The notes beneath the pieces were generated by a model. The model was not told where the DNA came from and did not search any database. It saw only the letters and a program-made list of their open reading frames with translations. From the NCBI RefSeq assembly GCF_963576675.1, contig NC_088911.1, positions 129,893,929-129,957,928 on the forward strand: a DNA stretch of 64,000 nucleotides, written 5' to 3'. This stretch comes from Euphorbia lathyris (Eukaryota > Streptophyta > Magnoliopsida > Malpighiales > Euphorbiaceae). The translations under genes and the position numbers were made by a program. Shown here piece after piece: positions 45,207-57,071 of the stretch; positions within the stretch are counted from its first letter, which is position 1, and each line of letters opens with the position of its first letter.

Positions 45207-47318
45207 TTGGATATAGTTTTGTCTAGGTGTGAAGAAACAAATTTGGTATTAAACTGGGAAAAATGTCATTTCATGGTTGACAAAGGAATTGTTTTAGGTC
45301 ACAAAATATCTGAAAAAGGATTAGAAGTAGATAGAGCAAAAACCTCAGTAATAGGGAAATTACCCCCTCCAACTACTGTTAAGGGAGTAAGATCATTCTT
45401 AGGACATGCTGGTTTTTACAGAAGATTTATTAAAAAAATTTCTGTAATTTCCAAACCACTTACTAATTTACTCATGAAAGATTCAACCTTTGATTTTAAT
45501 GAAGAATGCGTTAAAGCGTTCGAAACATTGAAAACAGCTTTAGTCAGTGCACCTGTTATTGCTAAACCCGATTGGGATCTACCATTTGAAATTATGTGTG
45601 ATGCAAGTGATTTAGCTGTCGGATGTGTTTTAGGTCAAAGGAAGGATAAGAAATTTCATGTCATTTATTATGCAAGTCACACACTGTCTGGTGCACAATT
45701 AAACTACACCACAACAGAAAAAGAAATGTTAGCCGTAGTTTTTGCATGTGACAAGTTTAGGTCATATTTATTAGGTTCAAAAGTTATTATTTATACTGAT
45801 CATGCTGCATTAAGATATCTATTTGCTAAAAAGGATGCAAAACCACGTCTAATTAGATGGGTTTTATTGTTGCAAGAATTTGATATAGAAATAAAAGACA
45901 AAAAGGGAGTTGAAAACCTTGTCGCCGATCATCTATCGAGACTTGAAGATGAAAACGGTCCTATAGGTGAAACTACCGGTATACGAGATGATTTCCCTGA
46001 TGAACACCTCCATCAAATAAAAAGTGCCATGTCACCATGGTATGCAGATATTGCTAATTATCTTGCAGCCAATATTGTTCCGGAAGGATTAGATTTCCAA
46101 CAAAAGAAGAAATTTTTCTTCGATATTAAACAATATTTTTGGGAAGATCCCTTTTTGTTCAAGACTTGTGGTGACGGGATAATTAGGAGATGCGTTGGTG
46201 AAAATGAATACGAATCCATAATGTCGGAATGCCATTCTAGCTCTTATGGAGGACATAATGGAGTTAACAAGACAGCTGCTAGAATATTTGAAAGCGGTTT
46301 CTTTTGGCCTACGATGTTTAAGGACGTCCGTTCATTTATTACTCGTTGTGATAAGTGCCAAAGAACAGGAAATCTAGGAAGGAAAGATAAGATGCCCCTC
46401 ACAACCATATTAGAAGTTGAAGTCTTCGATATGTGGGGAATAGATTTCATGGGACATTTTCCCCCTTCCAATGGTAAAACTTACATATTAGTCGTCGTTG
46501 ATTATGTTTCAAAGTGGGTTGAAGCAATTGCAACCCCGACGAACGATTCTAAAGTTGTCGTTAATTTTCTTGACGAAATATTCTGTAGATTTGGTTGTCC
46601 AAGAGTTATCGTTAGTGATGGCGGTACTCATTTTATAAACAAGAGTTTCGAAACGCTTATGAAAAAATATGGAGTACGCCACCGCGTATCAACGCCGTAC
46701 CATCCTCAGTCAAATGGTCAGGCGGAGATATCAAATAGAGAACTCAAATGGATTCTCGAGAAAACAGTTTCATCTTCTAGAAAAGATTGGTCTTCTAAAC
46801 TCAATAATGCGCTATGGGCATACCGTACTGCATTTAAAACACCAATAGGAATGACTCCGTACCGTTTAGTGTATGGAAAGGCATGTCATTTGTCAGTTGA
46901 ATTAGAACATAAAGCCTATTGGGCTATTAGAGAACTAAACTTTGATTTACGACAAGCAGGTAAGAAATGTTTGCTCAATTTGAATGAGTTAGATGAATTA
47001 CGTCATCTATCTTACGAAAATGCAAAGATTTATAAAGAAAAAGTGAAAAAATGGCACGAAAACAAAATTAAAGTCAAACACTTTAATGTTGGGGATAAAG
47101 TGCTGTTATTTAATTCATGACTTCGTTTATTTCCTGGAAAACTTAAGTCCAGATGGTTAGGACCATATTTAGTCATCAAAACATTCGATTATGGTTCTTT
47201 AGAACTGGAAGGTCCTACCGGAGTTCGATTCAAAGTTAATGGTAATCGATGTAAAATCTATTACGAAAATATTTCACAAATTGAAATTCCATTCGTAACA
47301 AGATTATCTAACGTATAA
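45207..47318 (+). pseudogene. RT end, RNase H and integrase (gypsy-2)
   Basis: Starts mid-RT ([22 protein letters not shown]). RNase [48 protein letters not shown]. Integrase: zinc-binding [11 protein letters not shown]...CDKCQRTGN, catalytic Asp in WGIDFMGHF, Asp in IVSDGGTHF and Glu in [14 protein letters not shown] at 47118-47120 interrupts the C-terminal domain; after it [16 protein letters not shown] and FKVNGNRCKIYYEN lead to the natural stop at 47316-47318. Unlike gypsy-1, no GGGAGGCAACCC stem-loop was found after it. Confidence 0.9.
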
Positions 47319-48000
47319 ATTACTCAGTTTCTCTTACACAGTTTCTTTTGTTTTATTGTTTTTATATTTTTGTTCATTTTTTTTATTTTATTTTTATTTT
47401 TAGTTTAATTTTATTTTTTTCAAAAAAATGGCATTTTTATGATTAGATGACTTTATGTTATGATTTAAATACATAAAATATTTTTATTTCGTGATTTTAT
47501 ATTTAATTTGTAGGAAATTAAGATGAATTTGAAGTTTCAGGCAATTCTCTACCGAGAATTTAGAATTCCCTGCCGAGAATCCTCTTTTTTTTAGAACAGT
47601 CCAAATAGGTTAGGATTTCTTTGTTCATACCGAGAATTTTAAATTCTCTACCGTGAATCGGGAGGTAGCTTTGACGCCTGATTTCCGCAAGGAAATCAGC
47701 GTGTCGCGACCGCGGCTTTGCCATTCGCGGTCGCGACACGCGTGTTTCCTGCACTATCAGGTCTGAAACACTCTAACCCTTTCGACGAACCTCTTGGCAA
47801 ATGAAACATTAAGTTTCTTCATTCTCGAAAGGTGTAATTTTATACCTTTTCATAATTAAAACAACACCTCTTTTCATTTAAAACTCTTATAAATTAATCC
47901 TTGAGGATTCGAGTTCTGTTACAATTCTTTTCATCTTTGTCAGAACTCTGATTTTCTTCGCAAACACCGTTCTTTGCTAAAGTAACACAAACTTTGCACC
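47319..48000 (+). other. Intergenic segment of gypsy-2 with palindromic module A
   Basis: AT-rich up to 47540. Then TTCTCTACCGAGAATT, CTGCCGAGAATC and TTCTCTACCGTGAATC (about 47546-47660), followed by a GC-rich inverted repeat (GCGTGTCGCGACCGCGG ... CGCGGTCGCGACACGCG, about 47699-47742). These are the two LTR modules in reversed order. A leader-like stretch leads to the ATG at 48001. Confidence 0.7.
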
Positions 48001-48947
48001 ATGCCTACCAAGAACAAACCATCTAGGCACAATGCTGCCTCAATCAATAAACGCCCAGACTTATCCAAGCGATATGGGGCGCCTTTTCCTATCTTCAGTC
48101 ACGATGAAGGTAGGCGTTATTGGAATCACCGTTACAAATTCTTCACCGGAATGTTGTATATGGATGAATTTCTTAATAGCCAATTAGGCATTTCTGATGA
48201 CATGAGCCGCTATATGGAGCGCCTAGGGTGGACAAAATTCGCCCAAATGCGATTTCCAATAATAGGCGACTGGATACTCGAATTCTTCTGTACCGTGCGT
48301 TTTACTAATAAACGACGAGTACGTCTCAGTTTTCATCGAGAAGGCGAAATCTTCACTTTCGGCTATCCTGAGTTGCATGCTTGGTTTGGTTTTCCCCCGA
48401 GGGATACAATCAAACGTCATCCTGGATGAGACATGACATCCTCAGACATTTGGAGAATGCTCACTGGATTCTGGCGATTCAATTCAAAACTCGCCTATAA
48501 TCACTCTTTTCGTTCCAACTCATGCTGTATTTACACAAATTTCTGTGTCACAGTTTATTCGGGCGCACATTCAGTAGTGTGGTTCATGACACAGATTTGT
48601 ATGTTCTTGGAGATATATTCCAGGGAAATGCAGTAGATTCTTCCAAAATTCTGATGGAAGGTCTTATCGCCGCCTTTCGATCCAAAGATAAGAAGATTGG
48701 GTTCGACAATATAATCTGTGGAATAATTCTCGGTTCAAAGGGTACTATTGATATCCCCTGGAGTGATGATGAATTCTTCCCGACAATTGACTATGAATTT
48801 CTCGAGCACGAAGGACTTGTGAAACGTGTCTTTCGAGTAGGGCCTCAATTTCTGTCTGCACCGGAATGTGAAACTTTCTTACAGTTTCAAATTGATCGTA
48901 TTAAGGCCAGAAATATCCCGTTAGATAGGGATGAATATGTAGAATAG
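48001..48947 (+). pseudogene. First 3' ORF of gypsy-2 (Athila ORF-1-like)
   Basis: ATG 48001 (MPTKNKPSRHNAASINKRPD), TGA at 48427-48429, frame resumption, and a frameshift near 48510; the rest runs from about 48522 to TAG 48945-48947. Landmarks: MERLGWTKFAQMRFPIIGDW, ELHAWFGFPP, LHKFLCHSLFGRTFSS and DTDLYVLGDIFQG. Every landmark has a counterpart in the second ORF at 50013. It resembles the family of ORF-1-type proteins of Athila elements; function unknown, and no envelope-like membrane segment was seen. Confidence 0.65.
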
Positions 48948-50012
48948 TTTATGTTTTTCATTTTATTTTTTTTTTTGTATATATTTTGCTTTGTATTAAT
49001 TATTAGTTTGTTTTCATTACTTGTACATATGTTAAAATAATAAAGATCTTATTTCATTCAATTCTTAATTTTTATCCATTTGATCCATTATCTATACTTA
49101 GCATATTTCATATGGGTAATTTCTAATTTTTCTTACTCAAATTAAGATAAAAAGGATTCACTTGAACTAATATGGTTTCCTATTTTTCCACACGTATATC
49201 TACATTTAATTTTATTTATAACTCAATTTCTTTTTAATGCATTAGGTTTTCATTTAATCAATTCAATTCATGTATTAAATATGTATTACCATGCACTTAT
49301 TATGTATTTAATATGGTTCTCTTAACTTATATGCATAAATGAACATTTAAGTTTCATTAATTCTTCATAATCAATTTATTATACTTTAATTCAATTTATT
49401 AAGTTTCAACCTTTGGTTTTCCTTGGAATTAATGACATCTATTTAAGTTTTAAGTGCAGGAACACTAAATATTACGTTCAGGAACCATTTCCTCAACAAA
49501 ATTGCACAAACCATGTCAAAAGGCACCAAAATAGGCCATTTTTACCAATTCTCTACCGAGAATTCATTAATTCTCGGTATGAGCAGCAACTTTGGCAAAA
49601 TTTCAGGGCGAAAATTGCCTGAAATTCGCGTGTCGCGGCCGCGGCTTTGCCATTCGCGGTCGCGACACGCGTATAATTTGCCTTTTTCAATCCGATTTTG
49701 CCACCAAATTTTGCCTATTCCTATTCCTATTCTACCTATTCACCTACCTATACAACCCTATATAAACCTACCTCTTACACAAACCTCACATCACCTCTAT
49801 TTTTACCCAATCCCTTACTCCAAACTCTTCCCCAAAAATATACTTTTCCTCTTCCCAATTTATTCACTCCAATTTCTATCCTCTTTTCTATTTTTCAATC
49901 ACTTCCAATTCAAAACCCCCAACCTCATCTTCAAGTTTTACTTTCTCTCTCAATTTCTTTTTCTTCTTCTTCTTCTTCTTCTCACACCCTAAACACACAA
50001 AACACCATCACC
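48948..50012 (+). other. Spacer of gypsy-2 with palindromic module B and CTT repeat
   Basis: AT-rich to 49545, then TTCTCTACCGAGAATT / ATTCTCGGTATGAGCAG (about 49551-49585) and the GC-rich inverted repeat GTGTCGCGGCCGCGG ... CGCGGTCGCGACACGCG (about 49629-49672). A pyrimidine-rich leader with a (CTT)n run (about 49956-49981) precedes the ATG at 50013, as in many plant 5' leaders. Confidence 0.7.
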
Positions 50013-51231
50013 ATGGTTAGAACTAAGTGTGTTGGTAACAAGCCCGCTGTTACGGAAGCTAATCACCTTCGGGTTCAATGCGGAGCTTATTTTGACATCT
50101 ATTCGGAGGAAGAAGCCACTCGTTTCAAACATTTTTCACAAGCCGACCGCCAATTTGTGGATATGCACTTCTTAGACTTCCATTCGGTAAGAACATTGAA
50201 TTTCTCTACTCGAATTGATGCTTTTATTGAGGCGTTGGGTTTGCAAGAATTCGTTAATATGCGTTTCCCGCGTATTAATGAATATGTAGTGGAATTTTTG
50301 GTCACTTTGACCATGAACAAGAAGAAAACTTCAATCTCTTTTAGGAATAATGGTATCCCTTACACCATTGACTATGAAGCAATGGGAAATATGTTTGGTT
50401 TCCCCACTTCTGATTTTTATGATAAGCCTAAAGATTTTCATAATGATGCGGTTTGGCAAACTCTTTCGGACCAAGACTATTTTAATTCCAAGAACACTTC
50501 GAGCAAGTTGATTAAGGACAATTGTGTGTTTTTCTTTCACAAATTTCCGAGTTTCTCTTTATTTGGTCGTGTGGAGAGTTCCAAGGTTCAGGTTCGGGAT
50601 TTGTATGTTTTGGATAGCTTGTTTAAAGGTTTGAGGATTGATAGCATTGGCATGATGTTCGATAATTTGTTCCGTGCTTCGAGGGCTACTACCATTCAGA
50701 TCCCTCTTTGTAATTTTCTCACCGCTATTGTGTTGGGAGCACGGGGGGAATTGGCCGAATATGACATGACCACCTACCGTGGGTATGTTCCGCTTTTGGA
50801 CATCTTGGCTCTTGAGCGAGCCCATTTATTGCTTCCACAAGGACCCCCCCGTCTTTATTTCGTATGCCTCCCGTATTGCTCACCTTCGTGGCACTATGGG
50901 TGGTGGCGCTTCAAGTTCTCAATTTGTAGGTACCGAAGGCGACGAAGAGGCGGTAGGAGAGGAAAATGAACCTCACGCTCAACCACAACCCCAAGCACCT
51001 CAAGCGGATGATCCAGTGGATTTGCGGAGAATTTTGGACCAAATGAATTCCAACAATCGTCAAATGAATTTGAGAATTGATGATTTGGTTGAAAACAATA
51101 CGGTGATGAATGACAACCTCAACCTTTTGAGGCGTGAACATCGATCGACTCGGCATCATATGCTTTCCTTTTTCCGACGCCGCAATGTGGAGACGTCACC
51201 TACACCTCCCGATTCCCCACCTCAATCTTAA
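50013..51231 (+). pseudogene. Second 3' ORF of gypsy-2 (Athila ORF-1-like)
   Basis: ATG 50013 after a pyrimidine-rich leader (MVRTKCVGNKPAVTEANHL). Frame 3 to about 50845, where a run of seven C shifts the frame; the true C-terminus continues in frame 1 to 51231. Landmarks: EALGLQEFVNMRFPRINEY, VVEFLVTLTMNKKKTSISF, AMGNMFGFP, FFHKFPSFSLFGRVESSK and VRDLYVLDSLFKGL. The C-terminal part is Gln/Pro-rich followed by a coiled-coil-like RRILDQMNSNNRQMNLRIDD. Homologous along its length to the ORF at 48001. Only the C-run indel breaks it, so it was intact more recently. Confidence 0.72.
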
Positions 51232-51404
51232 GTTGTTTTCTTTAATTTTATTATCTTGTTATAATTTGGTACAATTTTCATTTTCATATGTTTGGTACAA
51301 TTTTCACTTTTTAATTTTATGTTGAATGTTTCATTTGCACCATTCCTATCTTTATTTCGTATACTTCATTTTTGTGCTTATTATTCTTGATATCTCACTT
51401 TTGC

Positions 51405-51445
51405 ACCAATGAGGACATGGTCCAATTTAAGTGTGGGAGGAGATG
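51405..51445 (+). other. Internal polypurine-tract-like relic (gypsy-2)
   Basis: ACCA-ATGAGGACA-TGGT followed by TTTAAGTGTGGGAGGAG. The GAGGACA loop and TTAAGTGTGGG match the sequence before true 3' LTRs, but no LTR follows; the real tract is at 52608-52624. Confidence 0.5.
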
Positions 51446-51989
51446 TACATCATTTTCGTTTTTCTAGCACAAATAACAAATGCAACGAATCATTTATATG
51501 CGAATGCAACGTATTTTGCAACATCAACTTGTTTAAAACGCTATTTTTTTATATTTTCATATATTTTTAAAATTAATCATAAGTTAATATAATTATTTTT
51601 AGGTTATCATTATCGTTAGAAATAATATTTCTATATGGGTAATATTTTTCAAAGTTTTCATAAATCTCCGATACGATTTTAAGTAAAATTGTCTCGAGTG
51701 AATGTATTTAAGTAAATAAATTCTTTATTCAATCTCTATTTTATATCATGCAATTCATGATACAATAAATCTTATTTTAAATTTTCAATTAGGTTTATAG
51801 GCATTAAATTGAACTAACAATTTTAGCTCGGTTTGATTTCGTCTTACATTAACACCAATTGAAGTTTTTAAGGAAACTTTAGCCATAATACATGTTGAAT
51901 TTTAAGTCAATATAGGATGAATGTGTTATTTTTCTTTTTCCCAAGTTACAATTTTATAATTCATATTAATTAATCAATTAGTTGAATTC

Positions 51990-52265
51990 TTAACTTTTGG
52001 CCACGATTGAGACCACCCTTATCACAATCGAGGTATGAAAGGGAAGAATAATTAAGTACCGTTTACTTTTGGCCACAGTTGTGACCACCCTTATCACAAT
52101 CGAGGTATGAAAGGAACGTTAAAAAAAATAAAAATTAAGCGTGTATAAGTTTAAAGTAACGATTGCGTCCACCCATGGCATGGTCGGTACCTCTTAAGCA
52201 AACACTAAGTAAAAATACGTATAAGGTTACGATCAAGACCACCCTTATCTCGGGCGTAACCAAGC
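51990..52265. repeat. Diverged tandem repeat in the gypsy-2 tail
   Basis: Two close copies of about 74 bp (51992-52050 and 52065-52118; shared core GACCACCCTTATCACAATCG then AGGTATGAAAGG) and two more diverged units (about 52165-52205 and 52228-52262) with CCACCC and GGTACC/GTAACC. Confidence 0.75.
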
Positions 52266-52586
52266 AAATAAAATCAAGTTCTTATTTAAATGTATAATAT
52301 ATCTCATATATTAGTTTAGGTTTGGGAAAGGAAATTTTGTGCTTTGAAATGCCTTGAGACGAAAGACCCAATAACATGCGTGCTTATTTCGTCCCGAATG
52401 CTTCGATTCAAAATTGGAAATACAAGACGAATGATATATCGTATATTATACTAAGTTAGTTTGATATTTTGCGTATAAATTTGCCATGCGAAGTTAGTCT
52501 TTTCGGCTTAACTAATTTAAAAGGTAATACAGAGATATATGTTTTATTTTCATAAAGAGATTAGTTAGAGAATAAGTTCAGTGAAA

Positions 52587-52624
52587 TTTTGTTCGGGACT
52601 AGCAAAAGATTAAGTGTGGAGATT
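52587..52624 (+). promoter_or_regulatory. Pre-polypurine hairpin and polypurine tract (gypsy-2)
   Basis: TTTTGTT (52587-52593), loop CGGGACT, AGCAAAA (52601-52607), then TTAAGTGTGGAGATT at the LTR border. The stem allows one G-U pair. Position and loop GGGA match gypsy-1 and gypsy-X. Confidence 0.65.
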
Positions 52625-54113
52625 TGTTAAGCCCAAAATATACCTAAAATATCATCAATAATTACATCAATATTGCTACGAATTTATGCTACTTATATCT
52701 GTTTAGAATACTTTTACTCTCGAATATGTTTCTTTCATGCAAGGTACATAAATATTTGGTAAAATCCAAATAGGAGTAAAAAGAGCTCAAAAATAGAAGA
52801 AAAGCCCTACAAAAGGAGTCGAAGATGACGAAAATTAATAACGCCAAGTCGAGGACACGAACGAGAGCAAAGAAGTGAAAAATGCTCCGTGCCGCGACCG
52901 CGGCCCCCAGATTCACGGTCGCGACACGCGTCCCTCAGCCTCTCCTTCCCTTTGTCTGAAGTAAAATTGATGCTCCCCCATTCTCGGTAGAGAATTTAAT
53001 ATTCTCGGTACGAGCAGGAGATTTTAGAAGCCTAGTTACACACTTTCGTTTTCGACGAAACGTGATCGTTCGGGTGGATAAAGACGTCCTTTCGCAGCGG
53101 ACACAATCTTTCACAACAGACACGACACTTCAATCAAGACTCTTCAACATCTATAAATAAAGAGTTGATGGAGAGTTGAAATAGAATGTTATATATGTAG
53201 AAGAAAGAGATTAGTGTAGAATTTATGCAGAAATTCCGAATCAAGTGATTCAGAAGTTAGATTTCGATTCTGTTCAAAAGCAATATGATGTACACACATT
53301 GTTTACAAAATAATAACAAACTCAGTAGCGTTTAGACATTGTTCCAGTTTAGTTTACATTTTGGTAGTGGACCGACCCAGTCTCTATTACGAAGATTCAG
53401 CGAGAAGATTGAGTAGAGGATTCGCCCCTGCGCCTGACAAACTCTAACGAAACCTAAGGAAAGGATTGACAACCAGTTCACTTGCACGCCGTCGAAGAAT
53501 TCAATGCTCCATGTTCTCTGTAAACTTGTATCAATTTATATTTCATCTAATAAAGTCCGTTCTATTCGATAGATTTTTATGCAACACTTATGGTAACCAA
53601 TCCACTAAAGTGACTGCTGGTGTTTTCATTAAAACGTATTTAATCCAAAATCTTTACAAGGAAACTTTGTTGAACACTTAGGCAAATTATTATCTCGAAA
53701 GAGTTTTAATTTGATTAAGGGCAATTTATCCCAAAAGGGTTTTGTCGCGTTCAAAGCCAATTAATTAGAGGTTCCGTCATTTATTTCATCTTTATAATTC
53801 GTACAAAGTTTAAAGTTGTTTTCTTTGCTTAATGCAAACAAATATACTTGTTTACTTTTTTTTAAAGTACTAAAACGTTCCTGTTTTGCAAATTCATTTT
53901 TAATTAGATACTTTCTAACATCTTCACATTCTAATCTAATTCTCATTCTAGCAATTTCAAAACCAAAACCGATTAAAACGATTTTCCCATATTATAAACC
54001 TAAAAGTAAATTTAACCGATTAGAAATAAGTTTTGTTAAAAAACGTTCCCTGTGGGATCGATATCTTTTATTACTACAAGCGTATACCGTGCACTTGCGA
54101 AAATCGCTCAACA
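52625..54113 (+). repeat. 3' LTR of gypsy-2
   Basis: 1,489 bp, same ends as the 5' LTR. Carries a short insertion of about 19 bp (ATCTTTCACAACAGACAC region near 53105) relative to the 5' LTR. TATA candidate at 53152-53159. Confidence 0.93.
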
Positions 54114-54128
54114 TGTTTCAACAAAGCT

Positions 54129-55270
54129 CACAAATCAAACCTCATCGATCTATTGGATGATTCCCCACTCAGAGATCCAATCACTGACCTGACCGAACTC
54201 CAGTTCTAGTTCTTCACCACCGTCGTTGAACCGACTCCGGACCAAATCAAGAAAAAGCAAGCCTATGTTTCTCAAGCTGAGGAACAAGCCAACCAAGTTG
54301 CTTCCAAAGGTCCAATCTTTGCCAGCACCTCTGCTTAACCTTCCACTGAGCAAGTGCTTGAATTTCCTGCTGCTCAATCCAATGAGTTAGCAAAGGAAAA
54401 TCCTGCTCAAGTCAGCTCTGAGTTACCTCATCCTCCAACATCCACTCAACTTCAGACTGATACTGAGCAGGTCAATATTTCTGCTGATACACCTCTTCCT
54501 AATCCATCAACGCAGAATGATCACCAGTCAGCTCCTGCCGCTGCCCTGAATCAAAATCCAGCTGCTGACCAAGCTGGTACCTCCAATTCTGGACAACACC
54601 AAACACCTCCTCCATCCGGTGCTAATCATATTCCGGCCACTGAGCAACATCCTGATGAAACCTATGCTTACTTGCATGCTACTGAGTCTAGATGAAGAAT
54701 CATTGACTCAGCTCAAGCCCTACTTCAGGACATTCATCAACCTCATGCCGATGGTGCTGGGTTTGTTCATATTGAGCCAACTCAAATCTCCTCTGTCACT
54801 CAACTTCTGACCGAAATCAAGGGTCTCAAAGACTTAATGAGTTTATGACATCTTTCGCATCTCAACAACCCAAACAAGACTCTATAGTAAAGCTGGCTGA
54901 ACTCCAGCTGATGATGGTAAACCATATGAACTCCATCAGGGTCATCTTAATACCTTGTCAGCTGCGCACTCGACATATGTAACCTCTGCTGAGGTTACTC
55001 AACATTTCTCCCAGGTAGCCTTTGAGCTGACCGGAGCTCGTGACCTGATCTCCTCTTCCTCTCAGTGCTCCATCGAACAGATTGGTGAAGGTATTCGACT
55101 CCTCAACTTGAGCAAGGAGGAAATGGACACTGACCAGGTAAAGACAAATGAGATTTTGCAGTACACTCAATCCACATTTGCACAAGTTCGGCATACCAAT
55201 GCTCAACGTCAGTTCTATGATGCTGCGTTGCTCAAAATGTATTATCAGTCCTATGCTTGGATGACAGAAT
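54129..55270 (+). pseudogene. ORF3 of copia-1, fourth block
   Basis: Resumes in frame directly after the AAGCT duplication of the inverted LTR. Ser/Thr/Pro/Gln-rich (SSELPHPPTSTQLQTDTEQV, AAALNQNPAADQAGTSNSG) and then helical (IDSAQALLQDIHQPHADG, CSIEQIGEGIRLLNLSKEEM), matching the C-terminal third of copia-2 ORF3 (CSVEQIGEAIRLLNLNK). Several stops and frame changes, e.g. TAG near 54210, TAA near 54337 and changes around 54840-54930. Confidence 0.75.
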
Positions 55271-56668
55271 TGTTGAAACACCTTTCCACACGATTTTGAT
55301 TTGACAAAATTATTTAAGTTAACCCCATGATTAAGACAATTAAATTTATGTGCTTTGATTTAATTGTACTAATATGTTTGTTCAATGTTGAGTATAAGAA
55401 TAAATGAGAACAGGAATAAAAAGTAAAAACAGACTGAAGTCAGCATGAGAACACAGCACAAGCTGAGTAAAGTGTAACTCAGCGTGATAGAAAAAAACCC
55501 TTCCTCAGAACTAATGCTTGAAGACAATGCCGACCACATAAGTTGAATGGAATGATACTCAGTATCTGATATAGCAAAGAACAAAGGCAACGTCAATAAA
55601 GTCAAGCTGAATGTTCGTCAGGACAGCACGAATGATCCGTTAAGTAAAAGACAAGATCCGACAACGTCTGCGCCAATACAGAAGCCTTGGAATTACACAC
55701 AGAGTCAATTTCGAGATGTATGGGTCAACTGGCATTTGGCTAAAAGACGAAACTGGTGCTAGAAGACGAACCTGTAGGAAGAAGACAAACCTGACGCCTG
55801 CTAATTTTAGACGACAGGATTGGCCTGCAAATCTGTATGCTGACCAAACGAATGACGCAAGAGAGCCATTTGAATCCAACGGATACATCCAGATTCAAAT
55901 GATTGAAGCATCAGATTTCAACCATAAAAGGACAAGTTTATCTCTTGGATCCTTTGCCGAAGTACAAAAAAAATGCATACATACAAGCACATACAAATAA
56001 GAAAAGCAAATACTTACACCCAAATCCCATCTCTATGTAAAAGTCTAGATAGAATTTGTATTCATCTAAAGTGTTCTTCATCTAGAAAGAACTGATTTGT
56101 ATCAATTGTAAAGATTGAGAAAGTGGTGCTGAGTACTCGGTTTTAGTACTCAGCGGTAGAGAAATCTGGGTGTTCGGTTATAGCACTCAGTAGGGTTGAG
56201 TAGACGAATAGAGGACGGTATGCTTGCATACTCAATTGCTTGTAAACGGTTTATGCTCTACCTTTAAAAAGCTCAGTAGTGGATTGAAAAAGCCCGGAAG
56301 GATTCTGGGGACTGGACGTAGGCGGAGAGGCCGAACCAGGATAAGTCTGCTGAGTTATTTCTAACCCTTTCTCAATATATATATTTGTATGTGTTGCTTG
56401 CGTTAATTACTCAGGATATAAATCATATAAGCTGACTCTGAGTAATCGGAGTGCTGAGTTGGAAGCTGACCTCAAAAGTGTTAACTCCCAACTCACAAGT
56501 AAAACAGTTCTAGTCAGCTTCTGACTAAAGTTGTCTTACATCTCACTCGGCTGTGCTGACCAAAATTGAGTAAAGTAATTAAAAGAATTATATTAAGTCA
56601 GCATAATTAAGCGAAAAAGTTACATTAGTTCCTAACCCCCCCTTGGAACTAATTACATGGGACCAACA
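55271..56668 (+). repeat. Solo SIRE-type LTR in copia-1 ORF3
   Basis: TGTTGAAACACC...GGGACCAACA, 1,398 bp, same subfamily as the copia-1 LTRs. Flanks AGAAT (55266-55270) and AAAAT (56669-56673) differ at one base, consistent with an old 5-bp duplication. The TATA box has changed to CATAAAAG. With one flank removed, the ORF3 frame is continuous across the site. Confidence 0.9.
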
Positions 56669-56673
56669 AAAAT

Positions 56674-57071
56674 CCATTACCTGGATCGGAAAATCTCAAG
56701 AGTATTTACTCAGCATGCTTAGTGCCAATATCAGAATCCCCGCCGCTAGTATGGAAGAAGGCATGCGGGTTTTCCAGGGTCTTAGGGAGAGTACAAGTCA
56801 AATGCAGCTGTATTCCTCGAAGCTGACTCGTGCTGTTCTTCATAGGGCATTCACTGCTCCTCCTCCTCCTCCATCTCATGATGCTGGCAAAACGGGGGAA
56901 AAGGAAAAGCGAGCTGCTGGAACTCAACAGAAAACAGGAGAGGCATTTGCTTTCGGAACTCATCTGAAGTCTGGGACAACTCTAGTGATTCCGGGCAATC
57001 AAGGTCAGCAACAAAGAACCGCCAAAGGCAAAGGAAAAGCTAACCAAGCTCAAGTCAATATGAAGAAATAG
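56674..57071 (+). pseudogene. ORF3 of copia-1, last block
   Basis: Reads ITWIGKSQEYLLSMLSANIR, a Pro-rich patch (FTAPPPPPSHDAGKTGEKEK) and a basic end (RTAKGKGKANQAQVNMKK) to the TAG at 57069-57071. It matches the end of copia-2 ORF3 (FSINMLSAADLHIPVE, KTGEKAQAARAQ, GKKKKYIA). The lysine-rich C-terminus is shared. Confidence 0.78.

Larger units (their letters stand above)
40408..54113 (+). mobile_element. Gypsy-2: full-length Athila-type element with two related 3' ORFs
   Basis: 13.7 kb. LTRs 40408-41877 and 52625-54113, flanked by TGTTT (40403-40407 and 54114-54118). tRNA-Asp primer site, gag, protease, RT, RNase H, integrase, then a 5.3-kb 3' region with two homologous ORFs and two purine-tract-like sites. 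LTRs differ by more than those of copia-2, including a roughly 19-bp indel. Stops, frameshifts and a mutated RT active site show it is inactive. It sits five bases inside the end of the inverted SIRE LTR. Confidence 0.95.

Noticed and set aside
49698..50012. N-terminal extension of the second 3' ORF of gypsy-2
   Set aside because: Ser/Pro/Leu-rich translation of a pyrimidine-rich leader; the ATG at 50013 matches the family start better.
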